Below, in pieces: positions 1 to 13,366 of a stretch of 64,000 bases of DNA. Below the pieces are notes generated by a model. It made no database searches. It had not been told where the DNA came from and was given only the letters and a program-made list of their open reading frames with translations. Origin of the DNA: Desmodus rotundus (Eukaryota > Chordata > Mammalia > Chiroptera > Phyllostomidae); the NCBI RefSeq assembly GCF_022682495.2, contig NC_071391.1:42375998-42439997 (forward strand). Direction: 5' to 3'. A program made the translations under genes and the position numbers. Position 1 is the first letter of the stretch; each line of letters opens with the position of its first letter.

Positions 1-822
1 TATCATCTTATCCCACTCTTTGGTGGTCTTGGAGTTTGGACGCATGTAGCTGAATATTCCTGACCCATAGAAAAGGATGACGACAACGAGGTGGGAGCCA
101 CAGGTGGAGAAAGCCTTGAGCCTGCCCTCCCCTGACTGCATCTGGATCACAGTGGAGATAATATGACAGTAGGAGACAAGGATCAGGGAGACAGGAGCTA
201 GGAGGATGACCACACCCATTGCAAAGATGCCCATTTCAGTGCTGTAGGTGTCTGCCGAAGCCACCTTGAGGAGTGCAGGAGGTTCACAAAAGTAGTGGTT
301 TATAATGTTCTGCCCTCGATAGGGAAGCTGGAAGGTGAAGGTGGTGTCCACCAGAGACACTATTGTCCCACTGGCCCAGGATGCTAGCGCCAGCTGGAGA
401 CACACCTGTTGTGTCATGACAGTGGAGTAGTGCAGGGGCTTGCAGACAGCCACATACCGGTCATAGGACATCACCGCCAGCAGCACGCACTCTGTGCACC
501 CCACCAGAAGGAAGACAAATATCTGGACCATGCACCCTCCAAAAGAAATAGTTTTCCTATTTACCAGGAAGTGGACCAACACCTGAGGGACAATGCTAGT
601 AGAGAAACAAAGATCTGCAAAAGACAGGTTTCGAAGAAACAAATACATGGGCGTGTGAAGCCGAGAATCCATGAAGGTGAGAATGATGATGAGCAGGTTT
701 CCAAGCACAGTCAACAGATAAATGATGAGGAAAAGAATAAACAGCAGGATCTGGGTCTGCAAGTCCCGTGAAAGGCTGAGGAAGATGAACTCAGCCACAA
801 AGGTCTGGTTTTCTTCTCCCAT
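1..822 (-). CDS. OR2D3: Olfactory receptor OR2D3-like, unit A copy (C-terminus beyond window edge)
   Basis: Odorant-binding class II G-protein-coupled receptor of olfactory neuron cilia. The frame is open from ATG 820-822 to the window edge. That gives 274 codons against 314 in the unit B copy, so TM7 and the C-tail are not visible. Hallmarks seen: N-glycosylation site NQT at residues 5-7, GN at 41-42, PMY at 58-60, conserved Cys97, MSYDRY at 118-123, and KAFSTC at 236-241. Six residues differ from unit B: G16S (in the FLGLS motif), V98M, A99V, A113V, M206I and R270W. No stop or frameshift is visible, but intactness cannot be judged without the last ~40 codons. The N-terminus and core match human OR2D3 as I know it. 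Confidence 0.93.
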   Translation of the reverse strand, partial: MGEENQTFVAEFIFLSLSRDLQTQILLFILFLIIYLLTVLGNLLIIILTFMDSRLHTPMYLFLRNLSFADLCFSTSIVPQVLVHFLVNRKTISFGGCMVQIFVFLLVGCTECVLLAVMSYDRYVAVCKPLHYSTVMTQQVCLQLALASWASGTIVSLVDTTFTFQLPYRGQNIINHYFCEPPALLKVASADTYSTEMGIFAMGVVILLAPVSLILVSYCHIISTVIQMQSGEGRLKAFSTCGSHLVVVILFYGSGIFSYMRPNSKTTKEWDKMI

Positions 823-1014
823 TCAGAGTTATGCCTATTTACCTGTTTGGACCCACCACCAAGAAAAACTTTGGGTTACTGACGTCAAGTCCTGTAGAAG
901 AGGCTTATTTAAAACTGACACCTACTTGGATATTTTAAGCTCTTTTGCTATCCAACTTGTTCTTATTAATGCTAAATATAACATTTTTATTCTTATTACT
1001 TGGTTGTAATTTTT

Positions 1015-1251
1015 TACAGTAATTTATTTACTTATTTTTAGAGAGAAGGAACGTGGGGAGAAAGAGAGAAAGAGAAACACCGATGTGAGTGTGAGAGAAA
1101 CACTGATGGGTTGCCTCTCATATGTGCCCTGACCAGCTCCCCAATCAGGAAAACCAAACCACAGCCCAGGCATGTGGCCAGACTGGGACAGAACTAGCAA
1201 ACTTTTGCCTTGTGGGACGATGCCCACCAAGTAAGCCACACTGGTCAGGGC
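1015..1251 (-). mobile_element. VES-type bat SINE, unit A
   Basis: Read on the minus strand, this has a tRNA-derived head beginning gccctgaccagtgtggctta, then a SINE body, a CT-rich stretch, and an A-rich tail with TAAATA-type repeats. It is flanked by a direct repeat tggttgtaattt at 1002-1013 and 1254-1265. Unit B holds the orthologous copy at 25541-25774, so insertion preceded the duplication. The family is restricted to bats and is the main clue to the organism. Confidence 0.85.
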
Positions 1252-1265
1252 AGTGGTTGTAATTT

Positions 1266-3825
1266 AAATCCAGGTACAGACTGCACAGTAAATACAAAGA
1301 ACACTTGCCTATCTCTCAGATGTAGGATTTGAACGCTTATGGACACATGTGCGTGTATGTGGCATGGGGAAGAAGATGATTTACTCTGCAGACAGAAAAG
1401 GAGAGTAACAAAGGAGTGAAAAAGGAGGTAAAAATATGAACTGTTGTACATTTACATTCCACGAAAGGCCAGGAATAATCACTCATTCTTTTACACTCCA
1501 AAGATTTCATCTATGAACTTTACTAATTAATTCAACAGGATGTCTCTTTATATACTACGGGCAGAAGGTGAGGAAGAAAACATTAAGAGTGGTTAAAATA
1601 GAATAAAGGAAATAGAATTTAGAAGAAAGCAGGGACAGAAAGCTAGACCCAGAGATGTGGAGAAGAGCAGAAGAACGAGGGGAAGCAGGAAGAGATCTGT
1701 GAGTCTGGCTCTTTCCCCCAAACCAAAAGCAAGGGTAATGAACTTTTTATCCCTCTAAGGCCCTAACAGCATTGTAACTACATGGCATTTACAGAAATCT
1801 CCGCATAATGACGGTGACACACAACTGCATTCATGTGGATCATTATCCACACACACCTCATGCTACATACAAGCCATGTCCCACACAAACATGTACACGT
1901 CCACCCATCACGGAGATACATAAGTGTTTCATATTCTTATATGTGAACCCTCACGGGCATCAAATCTTTCACCGCAACAGAAGGAGTCACAGAGCAGGCA
2001 CTTGGATACTCAGCCAATTGGATACTGACCAAGGCTGGGTAGGTGGGAACCCACCATGCCTGGCCTGTATGGGTAGGACCTCGCAGAATAGGGTGTAGCT
2101 GTGGAGGCACCAGCAGTGGGGGTCAGTGTCCTCCTCTGGACTATATGGACAGCGCTGATATCATGGGACCCCCTCTCCTCCACCTGCCCTTACTCACAAA
2201 GGGGTTGGAAGCAGCAATGCCAGCATCCCTAGAACAGTGTCCCATATAGACCTGTTTCCCTCACATCTCCTAGACTCAGAGCTTTCTCAAGATCAAGAGG
2301 CTTTGGATGAGGTTCCTCAAAGTACGGTTCCTAGTTTCCTTCAGGCCCTCTGCGTGTTCAGTGGGAGATGGGGGAACAAATGCCAGCTGAGGGGAATGAT
2401 GCAAATTAAAGGGCTGACAGCAGAGGGCATGGGAGGCAGAGTCAGGCAGAGTGGGATGTCTCTGGAAACTGCCTCTTCCCTAAGAGGAAAGTATGAAAGA
2501 GGATTTTAGGTTGGGTTTCTAAAGAAGAATGGAAATAGATTTGCTGTCTCTGAGAGATTAGCAAGGAAAACGGGGATGTGTGGGAGAATAAATGACAAGG
2601 TTCATCTTTCCCAACACCATTTGCACCCCCACTGCAACCCCCCAGTCAGTACTGCAGAATCCTGCAGACTGAGGCTCGGCAGCAGCTTTCCCACTCTCAC
2701 CTGAGGGCAGAGCAAGCAGACAGGGGGCTGAGCAGTCACTGGTTTAGGAAACCAGGATGGAGTGTGGGAGGGAGTGATTTCTGCAGCCTGCTGATCACTC
2801 TGGAAGGACAGCACCAACTGTAGGTTGGCTCCTAAGCAATGCCTCTCAAGTCCTGCACTGGACTCATCCTAGGATTGTGACTTCATCCCCAGCCTTTTTG
2901 CCTTCTTTGATTGAAGGTACAGACTCCAATTTTCCTAGATCCCAGTTCTAAACAGCAGATTTTCCTTCAGGGGAATATTTGAAGGTGCAGTGCTGAGAGT
3001 GATGTAAATGAGGGATTTCCTTGCAGAATAACAGCCCTCAATTTTATTATCTTTCCATCCTCTGAGACATCCTAGGGCACTTAGTGTTACATTTGAAAGC
3101 ACAGACTAAAGCCTCTAAATCTTTCCAACTGTACACCAATGTCATTCAAATGACATCAGCAGATATATTCCCAGAGGTTTACAAGTTATCAAACTTGTGT
3201 TTTCATTTATATGGTGATTAAATAAAAAGGACAATGACATATATTGGATTATCTGGATGCTAACTTTCTATGTGAGTAATGCAACTTGACTGAAGGGGTG
3301 CACTCTCATTTTAGTTTATGCTTGTTAAGGTGATAATCTTAAGTGATAGAGTTAATTGGATTAGTACTGTCCTGATATCCACATGGTAACAGGAGTTTTG
3401 AGTATGCTGTTCTCTTAAAGTTGCAGACTTTTAATGGATGTAAAGTCAAAGCTTTTCTTCTGTGGGGATATTTCACAGTCAAAGGCTGTTTTGTATGCAA
3501 CTATTTCTTAAACTATTTGGTTCTTAAACTACTAAAGCAAGACTTTGCTTTGGCCACATGAAAATGAAACTCCTATACTTCTCTCAAGCTAATGAAAAAA
3601 AAATTGAAGGCGAGTTTTACTTTTAAATGTTGTATCCATAGCATGTGAAGGCTAAAGGATGCAAGAGAAAATGGTGATGGAAGGATGAAGTTATCAGGTG
3701 GAAGTACAGGCATGTGGGATTCAAGGAGGCACCCTGATGCTGATAGTCCCCAGGTCACATATCATGTGGCAGTTTACGTTTGGTAAAACATCAATCAATC
3801 ACATTGAGGAAATGTTATTAACTTG
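1266..3825. other. Intergenic, unit A; no gene recognised
   Basis: Upstream side of OR2D3. All open frames are short, and none resembles a known protein. Purine-rich and GA-rich stretches lie near 1560-1700. I recognise no repeat family. The whole stretch is retained in unit B (25787-27917 and 31958-32365). The unit B L1 lies opposite position ~3420. Promoter or non-coding 5' exons of OR2D3 would be expected here but cannot be identified by eye. Confidence 0.6.
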
Positions 3826-6800
3826 AATTCTACTATTTCACTGGTTTTGTGGTTTGGCTTACACATTACCTGTAGTTTACTCAGCTTTGTTTTCACAGCA
3901 CATATACATGTAACTCATAGAAATAAATGGATTATGTTCTGTGGTATATATGTCATGATTTATTTAAGGATATCCATATTAATGGACACTTGGGTTATTT
4001 CCAATCTTTGGACATTCAAACAAAATATCTTTCAACATATGTCTTTGTCAAATGTATTTGAAGAGTAAGTTTCCTGAGGCTTAGTTGCTGGGTCTCAGGG
4101 CATATTCCTTTAAAATATCAGTAGACATTGTCAGTTGCGTTGATTTATACTCCCTTTGAAATTGCACAAAAGTTCCTATTTAGTTACACCTTTACTAACA
4201 ACTGGTGTCACACTCGTCAATTTTACAGTTATTACATAACACTTTAACTGTACTTGAGGATGAGCATAATTTTATATGTTTATTAATCACTTTTATTTCT
4301 TTTACTGTAAAAGAACTCTTTCCTTTGCTAATTTTCTTTAATTGGGCTGTTCAACATTTACCACTTTGTAAAACCTTTAAATATTATGAAAAAAATGGCT
4401 GTTTGATTTTTTTCCTTGGAAATAAGTCTTTTTCCACTTTGCTACTTGACTTTCTTTATGGATATTTGTATCACACATGTGATTTATAATTCAACCTAGG
4501 CATACCAATCAGTCTTTTTCTTTATGACTTCTGATTTTTGAGTTAAGATTTGAAAGGCCTCTGTTATGAAAAATAATGCTTTTAAAAATCATTTATTATT
4601 TCTGTAAGATTGTTGTAGTTTTGCATACATGTATGACTTTCTTTACATCTTGATACATCTAGAATTTATTTTGATACAAGGAATGAGATAGGTGTCCTTA
4701 GCTTTTCCCCCAGAGAGTCACTTAGCACCATTTATGAGATAATTTCCTATCAATTTCAAATGTCTTGTACACCAGATACTAAAAGCATATATGTGCCCCT
4801 GTGTTCACTGCAGCTTTATTTACAATAGCCAGGACATGGAGAGAACTCAACTGTCCTTCGACTGATGATTGGATAAAGAAGATCTGGAAGACTTAGTCAA
4901 TGGAATACTACTCAGCCATAAAATATGAATCATTGCCACTCACAACAACATGAATGGATCTTGAGATTATCATGAGAAATGAAGTAAGAAAAGGGCAAGT
5001 ACCATATGATTTCACTCAAATATGGGATGTAAAACAAATAGCAAAAAAAGTCATAGACACAGACAAGAATGTGGTGGATACCAGAGGGGTGGGGGCCTGG
5101 GGGGAGGATGAAGAGGGTGAATGGGGTCAATATGTGGTGACAAAAGAGGACTAGACTTTGGGTGGCGGGCATACAGTGGAATACACTGATGATGTGTTAT
5201 ACAATTGTACACTTGAAACGTATACAAAGTTATTAACCAATGTTACCTCCCCAAAACAATGGAAAAACATGACAAATAAACTCCTGCTAAATTTGGCTCA
5301 TTTTTATACTCCCTAGTCTGTCCCTTTTCTCATTTTCTATTTCTAGAGGAGTACCATGCAATCTTAATTCCTCCTGTTGTTTATTTGTTTGAATCTCAGG
5401 TGTGAAGAGTTAAATTAAAGTACATTCCTAAGTGTATGACATATTACCATGATTACTGATTTCAAAACCCCTCTCTTGTTTATTATTTATCTATACATTT
5501 ATTTTACTGATTACTTGCTTAAAATATACCTATACATGATCCCCACCTACCTCATAACCATTCTAATGTATGCAGTGCCTTTATTCAGTTCTTACACAGG
5601 GATTACTTTGTTTGTGTAAGTACTTTTCATTTATAGAAGTGATCTTGTACTAAGTGTCTCTTCGTTTCTTACTTTCTCACTCAGTTCTAAGTCTTGGAGA
5701 TCGTTCCCATTGCCACATGTACCTCCAGTCTCTTCTGACTGCTGTGGAGCATCCTGTCCTCGGTGTTTGCCCACTGCATTTTCACTGATTTCCTCTCTCA
5801 GGGAGGGATGTCCAAGTTACACAAAAATTATCAACACAAATAAAAGAACCAGAAATATCGCAATAATGAGTCTGTGTGAGAATGTTTTTGGCTCAATAAC
5901 TGTTACGTCATAGACTAAGCATAAGCATAAGACGACCAAGTAATCCTGGATTCCTTCCCAGAATGGCTCTAGCTCATCACAAAGGTAAATGTGCTCTTCT
6001 ATTTTCTACTGTTTTGCCATCACTTTATTGTATCTGAATTTGTACTTTCTCCATGTCAAATACAGGCACATAAATATCTCTTTGATAGTTTACTTTGTAG
6101 ACTTTTATTTATTAATGAATTTGAGCATTGCTTTATATTGATATAGTCCTTTAAAGTTACTTTTTTTTTTTTTGTAAATTCCCTTTATACATTTTCTGCT
6201 CTGTTTTCTTTTGAGCGGATGGGATTCTTCCTCTTCTTGTTGATTTTTTAGAACTCATTGCAAATACCCAATAGGAAGTTCTTATTTCTTCTTGGCTTCA
6301 AGTAAACAAATATTTTATCTATTTTCTCATCTATATTTTAACTATGTTCTTAATGGATTTTACTAAACAAAGTCCTGGATTTTGATGAAATCAAATTCAG
6401 CAAATTTTTCCTTATGGACTATGCTTTGGAATTTCTTGACTCTAGGTCACTAAGATATACTGCTGTTTTCTTTTATAATGTCATTGTTCTCTCAGTAACT
6501 TTTAGATACTTAATCCATTTATTGACCACCTCCTTCTGTCAGATTAGGCAGGAATTCAGTTGTCATTTTCTCCTTGTAGTGAACTATTTTTACCAACACT
6601 ATTTACTAAAGTATTTGTCCTCTGCCTAAGGATATTTGGAATTACCTTTGTTACACATTAAATTTACATAGAGATCTATCCATAAGCTCTAAATCCTGCC
6701 CCATTTGTTTATTAGTCAATTTTTGCACCAGTACCACTGGCTTTTATTTTCGGGGCTTAGCAATATGTCTTAACACCTGGTAGGGCTTTCCTATATCACC

Positions 6801-7670
6801 TGTTTCAACACTCTGACGAAGTGTAGATTATTTCTCCACATACATGTAAAGGTAAATCTCTTGGGTTACTCTAAACATCCAACTGGAATGGTGATTGGTA
6901 TTACCCTAAATTTATAGATCCATTTGAGGAGAAATGATATCTCTATAATATTAAAGTCAACTGATCCAAAAGATGAAATATCTCCCCATTTATTCAAGTC
7001 ATCTTGTACTTTACTAGGGCTAATTTGTTACCCCCATGATTCATTGCCACATACTTTAAAACTTTTGCTGCCATTGTGGAATTGTACCCTGTTTTTAAAG
7101 TTACATTTTTAATTGGTTATTGCTGGTAGAGAGGTAGAAAAATTGTTTTAACTTTTTTAAGATTGAGTTCCGATACAGAAAACTTGCACATCTTTCTTTA
7201 CAACTTCTAACAGTTTGTTTGTTGGATTTTGTGTTTCTTCTCTAGATTGGTAATCATACATGGTAAGCAAGTAGTACAGTTTTACACCTTATCTTCTGTT
7301 TCTTATATCTTACATTACTTATATTTTTCTTTCTTCATGGTATCCTTTATTACTCTCAGTACTATGCTAAACAGTAGTGGTGAGAACAGTGTCCTTCTTT
7401 GTCTTGTTCCTTGTCTTAGAGACTGCACCCAAAATTTCCCTAGTAAATATGAGACGTGTTGTTGGGTTTTGATGCATAACCAACCAGGTTTAAAAAAGTT
7501 TATTCATTCGTGATTTACAAAGATTAAATAATAAGAAATATTTTTTAATATATGTTTTTCCTACATCACTGAGATTATTATCTGATTTTAGTTTTCAGTG
7601 CAATAATTAATAAATTTCTTTCTTGGGTCTCTGATGTTGAAACACATTGGCATCCCAGAGAGAAATCATA
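3826..7670 (-). repeat. Ancient L1 ORF2 remnant, unit A
   Basis: Read on the minus strand, this is decayed L1 ORF2. Landmarks on the plus strand: 'gctgggtctcagggcat' near 4088; a block near 4500-4750 matching the ORF2 C-terminal region; 'caccagtaccactgg' near 6728; 'aacagtagtggtgagaacag' near 7371, which is the antisense of the reverse-transcriptase region; and 'catcccagag' near 7651. It is full of stops, with no coding capacity. It is interrupted by a younger opposite-strand L1 3' end at ~4775-5280. The same block lies in unit B at ~32370-36200. Confidence 0.7.
4775..5280 (+). mobile_element. L1 3' end nested in older L1, unit A
   Basis: The segment starts at the phrase typical of L1 ORF2 C-terminal DNA ('cagctttatttacaatagcc', 4811-4830). 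It continues through 'atactactcagccataaa' and ends in a 3' UTR with 'tgtacacttgaaacgtata'. It lies antisense to the surrounding older L1. It contains an open frame at 4954-5154 that is part of the L1 tail, not a gene. The unit B counterpart is 33315-33820, so insertion predates the duplication. Confidence 0.75.
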
Positions 7671-10600
7671 TTTAATTAGGCCATATTATTTTTAAATACA
7701 CTTTTGGATTCAATCAGCTCTCCTTTTAGTTGGGATTTTTACATCTACATTCTCCCACAAAAGGAGATGTGAGTGCTAACAACATGTTATTTTTTTGTGC
7801 TCCTGGTAACCACTTTGATAGGAAATGCAGCTCAGGATTCACCCTAATGACTCAGAATTCTCCTGAGCACTTGAGCGGCTCCAGAGACTGCTCATGGATC
7901 TCTTTGTTCATCTCTTTTAAATGCAAGAATTGCTGCGGAGTATGTCCTGAAATCAATGAGAAGACCGCTGAACATGAGAGATGCAGGGATTCCCCTTCCT
8001 ACCTTGTCCTTGATTTTACTGAACCCTTTGACTTTATGACAAGATGCTCCCAGTCTCTATGCTGCCCATTGTGTAGCAATACCCCTGCAGCCGCTCTCCC
8101 AACAGTGAGATGTCTTTATTGGTTTCGACATGCTAAGTTGATCTGTTTTTGTCCACCAGAGGAGAAAATGTTGGTAAGGTTATTAGAGCGAGGGAAAGAG
8201 GAGGCACATGTTGAACAAAGGGGATAACTTGGCATATATTTAGAGTGAATTGGTTTCAATCCCTTCGTACATTTGATTTTTTAAATTCACCTGATTATTG
8301 CCCAAACAATACAGTTCTTAGGGCTAAATCTTCTGTAATATATCTAGCCAAGGTTTTCTCCACAGTGGATCTGCCTCATCAAACCACAATTTCCACGTTG
8401 CATTCCCTGTGAAGAAGAATCATGGTCCTCACCTGAGGGAGACAAAAGCAGAATGTCCATGGAATCATTATGGATCCTCTGGGAGAAACTTCTTATGCCT
8501 CTGCATGAGGTGGGAAGATGGTAAGTGGATATGGATGGTAGGTGATTTTGAGGCCAAAAGATCTTGGAATCAGAACTTTAATAGTTTTCTCTTGGTTCCT
8601 ATGGATTTCCCCAGTATCCTCTCCCTAAAAGAAATGTGAATTAGACAATGCATAGTTTTATGACCCCATCCCTCTATCCTACTTTTGGTAACATGTCATT
8701 TTTAGAGAAATGAACTTACAAGTTGATGTTAAATCTGGAGAAAAGGCAGAATAACATGAAAGATTGACAGAAGAGAGGATTTTCCTACAGAAGCTTCCTG
8801 ACCCTGGGGTGGCCCAGGGGAGCATTTTCTCCTCCACATGTGTGTGAGAGAATAACATGCTTTAAAAAGGAAATTAGGAGAGGTCAGGGATGTAGCATTC
8901 TAATAGTATACTCCCAGGGTCAGTGAGCATCCCTACCATCCCACAAGTCATCAGTCACACTCATTTCTGACTCATTCACCTGTCTCCTGCTACTTTGGCT
9001 CAAGTCAAATCAGCTCAAAAACATGTGTTGGACACTTATTCTGTGCCAGGATTTATCTTATTTGCTGTGAACAAAGATGAGTCAGATGTGGTCGCTATTT
9101 CTGAATGTCTTACTGCAATAGACGAGGAACATAACTTTGGTATAATTTGTTAGAGCTATGATAGAGGTAACTACATCATGCAGTAAGTACATTTTCGTGT
9201 CTAGGCTGTACCAGGTGTTTGTAAATGTGTGTATGTGTGTGTGTCTATGTCTATGTGTGTTAAGGATGGGGGCTGGGGAATGGATAAGAAGACATAGAAA
9301 TCACCAAAGTCGTGTAGCTGCCCTTTCATTAAGTTGACCACTGATGCAAACATACTTCACTTGGACCTTTGTGACAAGTGTTTAGTTTTTATCCTATCTT
9401 TTCATCAAAACCAAGAAACATTATTTGCTTACCATTTAGTTTTCCCTGAGGTCTAGACACACCACTAATACCTCTGGGAAGAATGTGAACTGTGGCAAAA
9501 AAAGTAAGTCTAAAGGACCTGAGCTGAACCATCACCTGGAGACTTTAACAACTAACCAGGTAATACCTTCCATTACAGGATGGTAATTCCAAAAGTACCT
9601 ATCTTAAAATAGCCTGTGTTCTCTAAATTTATTTTTATATCAGCTATTTAACAAGAGTCTGTATTTCCTATCAGAAGTAATTCTATATTAGTTAGATTTA
9701 AGTAATTGTTAGATCATATGGACTCAGTTGGTCCAGTACATTCATTCATGACCCAGTATTTGCTGTGAATCTATGATGTTCCAGAAACACAATGGCACTG
9801 GAGATAAAACATGATTATAGTTTGGTCCGTCCTATCTGAGAGTCTTTTGCCTCAGAAGATGGGTCTTCTGTCTCTATCCCCATCACCAAGAAAGTACTTG
9901 GCCAATCACATTTACTCAACAATAAGGTGATTGAGTATTCAAAGTGTGAAGAATGTTCAACAGAAAGGATGCTAACTCTTTGTAGTAGGCATACCTTTAA
10001 ATAGAGGGAATATTAGATGGCTGAGCAAAACCCAGTAGAATATAAAAATACAGCGTGTCCTAGTTATGTGGGGAAAAAATGCCTAGAAAGGTGGCCTGTG
10101 TCAAAGAAGAGAGTCATGAACGATAATCAAGCAGAGATGTGATTGTTCACAGTAACATTTTATTTATTCATTTATTATTTCATTGATGAGTTGTAAACTG
10201 TCATCATTTTGGCTCATGGACCCATCCAAACTCCTAAGACTCCACTTTCAGATTACATAGAGGGTATCTGTGTCTTTTTGAGAAAACTAGTAATTCTTTC
10301 AGCCCAGGAGTTCTTCACTTGGAATTCAGAGGGTTCTTTGATTTAGATGTAAATGCTACTTCTTTATTGTACTTTAACCAAATCCAAAATGCTTTTCTTG
10401 TTGGAATGTAGGTAAACAACCCAAACCAACATTACCAATACCTATGACTTCATCACCAGTAGAAATCAGAGATATTTTTACATTGCATTGCAGTTGTTGA
10501 AGATACCTCAAAACATCATTTAAGCTCATCATTTTGAAATTAAGGTGGTTACTAGACTTGTCACAACATTTTAAAATTTACTGTTTTAAAGAAGCATGTG

Positions 10601-11845
10601 TATTATTATATCTCATATTTGTTTCCTAAAACTATTAAAACTATATTTTGATGTAGTTACTTTTCCTGATACTACTATACATTTCATTTTTGTACGTGTG
10701 CACATGTGTGTGTGTATGTATTTGATATTTTGAAATCATTATTTTGAAGTACCTTTATCAGATAGACGAAGGGTTGATAGACCGAGCCTCGAATACAACC
10801 TTAAAATTTAGACTTTAGAATTTTCTTCTGTCTTTTTGGAGTGGCTCTATGATGTTTTGTCATTGCTCCCAGACTACTGCAAGTCTTTCTAGTCCGGTGC
10901 TTTAAACAACTCTATTAAACTATGTGACAAACTAGTTTTATTTAGTTTATTTAATTAATGATAATATATTAAGCAAAGCTCTATGGTATGCTTAATAAAG
11001 TACACAAAAATGAAAAACTATAGGCAAAATTATCAAAGTAGTGTGTAATTTCTGGGAGGAGCAGACACAGAACACAGGCAGGGAGACTTGCTGGGCTAGA
11101 GGTGGCAGATCAGTGCTGTTTCGTCTGAACAGAGAAAACTAGCCATGCTGCTGGGTTAAAAAGACATTGTGTTGTGATGGGTGTCCATTATTTGGGAAGT
11201 TCACTGACAGTTTAGATTGATACATGGGAGCCCCAGTGAAGGGGAGATAAGGATTTCCAAAGAGATGATGGCATATTATCCAGAGATACCTCTTGGTTTA
11301 CCAGCTCTTTCTAAACAGGTCATTTTCTCTAAGACAAAAGTGAGTTCCATTTGATTTCTCATCCCTTTGTGACTACCCTTTCAAGAAATTGACAGCAGAA
11401 ACGGTTGGATGTCCAAGAAGGAGAAATATCTGCACCAACATGAGAAGGGGGAGGTGTTGTGAGACCAGCATAAGACTCAAGGTTTCACTTAATAATAAGG
11501 TGAAATTAAATAGCATGATCTTATATGTGAACTCAATCTGTCTTTTTGTTATTATATATGCAATATTACAAATAAAGAAGATAACATTTCAATCTACTTT
11601 ACACTTGCAGGAGGACATTAAAAAGGAATGTACCATTTTATTAAGATTTTTTTCATAAAATGGAAAATGTTCCAACTAAAGCAGCATGATCATCTTCCAA
11701 AAACCTTACAAAGAAGATTCTTGAAATGGTTAGTAGTGATTGGAGGCAATTCTTCAGCCTTCCAACTCTGAATTATATAATTTCATAGGTCATACACACC
11801 TATCTTTAGCATGTAGTGACTTTGTACTGAAAAAGTAGACAAACC
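7671..11845. other. Intergenic region upstream of OR2D2, unit A
   Basis: There is no recognisable gene. It contains a 165-codon open frame (7730-8227, listed separately), a TG-rich simple repeat at about 9219-9260, and L2-like minus-strand fragments near 9025-9200 and 9745-9830 ('cttattctgtgccagg' type wording). An AT-rich tract lies at 10140-10180. The promoter of OR2D2 probably lies in the last few kb, but I cannot place it. In unit B an L1 is inserted opposite position ~10890. Confidence 0.5.
7730..8227 (+). other. Cys-rich 165-codon open frame kept in both units; probably not a gene
   Basis: The frame encodes 165 residues with about 14 cysteines, including CKNCCG and CCPLC clusters. There is no signal peptide, membrane segment or domain that I recognise. 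The unit B counterpart (36266-36763) has the same length, start and stop. By eye, about ten of the base differences between copies change the amino acid and only about three or four are silent, which argues against purifying selection on this protein. Persistence over a few per cent divergence is therefore likely chance. A transcribed exon remnant is the alternative. Confidence 0.2.
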
Positions 11846-12793
11846 ATGAGACAGACAAATCAGACACAGGTGACAGAGTTCTTCCTTCTGGGACTCTCTG
11901 ACAACCCTCACAACCAGCAGCTACTATTCATCTTATTCCTGGGTGTTTACCTTGTCACTGTGGTTGGAAATCTGCTTCTCATGTCCCTTGTACAGGCTGA
12001 CTCCCTGCTTCACACACCTATGTATTTCTTTCTCTGCAATTTATCTCTGGCTGACCTCTGTTTCTCCACCAACATCGTTCCTCAGGCCCTTGTCCACCTG
12101 CTATCCAGAAAGAAAGTCATTTCATTCACACGTTGTGCAGCTCAGCTTCTCCTCTTCCTCATTTTTGGGGGAACACAGTGTGCCCTTTTGGCAGTGATGT
12201 CTTATGATCGGTATGCAGCCATCTGTAACCCTTTGCATTACCCCAGCATCATGACTTGGAGGGTGTGTGCCCAGCTGGCTGTGGGATCCTGGACCAGTGG
12301 CATTCTGGTATCTGTGGTGGACACCAGCTTCACACTAAAGCTTCCCTACACAGGCAGCAATAGTATTGCGCATTTCTTTTGTGAGGCACCTGCCCTGTTG
12401 AGCCTCGCATCCACAGATACCTGGACTTCAGAGATGGCCATTTTCCTCATGGGGGTTGTGCTTCTCCTCTTACCTGTTTCCCTCATCCTGGTGTCATATG
12501 GCCATATCATAGTGACTGTGGTCAGGATGAAGTCAGCTGCGGGAAGACTCAAGGCATTCTCTACCTGTGGATCCCACCTCGTGGTGGTCATTCTTTTTTA
12601 CGTGTCAGGAATTGTCACCTACATGACACCAAAGTCCTCCAAAGAACAGAAAAAACTGGTGTCTGTGTTCTATGCAATGGTGACCCCCATGCTTAATCCC
12701 CTCATCTACAGCCTGAGGAACAAAGACATGAAGGGAGCTCTGAGGAAAGTGGCTACAAGGAATTTTCCATGCAGGCTTGGAAATTGCCACTGA
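11846..12793 (+). CDS. OR2D2: Olfactory receptor OR2D2-like, unit A copy
   Basis: Intact 315-residue single-exon odorant receptor, seven-transmembrane, expected to couple to G-olf in olfactory cilia. Visible hallmarks: NQT glycosylation site 5-7, GN 41-42, PMY 58-60, Cys97, MSYDRY 118-123, SY 217-218 in TM5, KAFSTC 236-241, PMLNPLIY 281-288. The start matches the human OR2D2 N-terminus ([11 protein letters not shown]). The C-tail is a few residues longer than in human. About 13 residues differ from the unit B copy. Three lie at usually stable sites: G109 where B has Cys, V253 in the FYG motif of TM6 (B has Gly), and M295 where B has Val. DRYAA replaces the usual DRYVA in both copies. Reading frame is intact; function is not proven. 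Confidence 0.95.
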   Translation: MRQTNQTQVTEFFLLGLSDNPHNQQLLFILFLGVYLVTVVGNLLLMSLVQADSLLHTPMYFFLCNLSLADLCFSTNIVPQALVHLLSRKKVISFTRCAAQLLLFLIFGGTQCALLAVMSYDRYAAICNPLHYPSIMTWRVCAQLAVGSWTSGILVSVVDTSFTLKLPYTGSNSIAHFFCEAPALLSLASTDTWTSEMAIFLMGVVLLLLPVSLILVSYGHIIVTVVRMKSAAGRLKAFSTCGSHLVVVILFYVSGIVTYMTPKSSKEQKKLVSVFYAMVTPMLNPLIYSLRNKDMKGALRKVATRNFPCRLGNCH

Positions 12794-13238
12794 CAGTGAG
12801 GCCTGCCAGGCTCTCTACTTTTCTGACTTGTTGAGTAGTTTCCTCAGCAAGACTAGAACATGGTATGAGTCTCATCCTTCTTTCTTTTCCATGGACCCAA
12901 CCATCCACCCTTTATCCAGCCTTTCCTCTATAAGAGAAGGACAATAATTTATGGAACAATGGGAAGGAGGGCCTTCGTTCTGGTTGGTCTTTCAGCATCT
13001 AAGAGTTAGGAAGTGCCCTGAGAAGCATTCACATTTTATAAGCCCTGGAACATGTCACATCTACCTTATTAAATCATGCTATGTATTAACATCTATCTGT
13101 CCCAGAACCTACTCCAATTCCTTTCCTTCATCTTTTAAAATTTCTTGGCATCATCATATAGTAAATGAACAAACATCACTTAATTATTTACTATGAGCTA
13201 GGTGCCACATGTAGACGGGTGTTCACACGTACCTCCAT
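12794..13238. other. 3' flank of OR2D2, unit A
   Basis: Non-coding, T/C- and A-rich. A possible 3' UTR, but no clear polyadenylation signal can be assigned. The sequence is conserved in unit B at 43989-44430. No repeat was recognised. Confidence 0.5.
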
Positions 13239-13366
13239 ATAGGGGTGGGCAAAAGGAGGTTTACAAGTATGAGTACAGGAAACAGTATAATCCTGAATTA
13301 TTATTTATTCATTAATTATTGTATTATTTACCTGTATTATTTGTAAACCTATTTTGCCCACCCTTG
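13239..13366. mobile_element. Mariner-like MITE, unit A
   Basis: About 128 bp with terminal inverted repeats: left 'aggggtgggcaaaa', right complement 'caagggtgggcaaaa', then 'ggtttaca' on both sides, around an AT-rich core. The left flank is TA and the right flank is mutated, as expected for an old TA-target transposon. It has no coding capacity. The unit B copy (44431-44559) is less diverged at the left end (caggggcagg). Superfamily is inferred from the TIR style and target. Confidence 0.65.

Noticed and set aside
1015..1251. tRNA gene
   Set aside because: The tRNA-like head belongs to a VES SINE, with a SINE body and A-rich tail; not a cloverleaf tRNA.
4954..5154. 66-codon frame present in both units
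   Set aside because: Part of an L1 3' end; preserved as a duplicate of a repeat.
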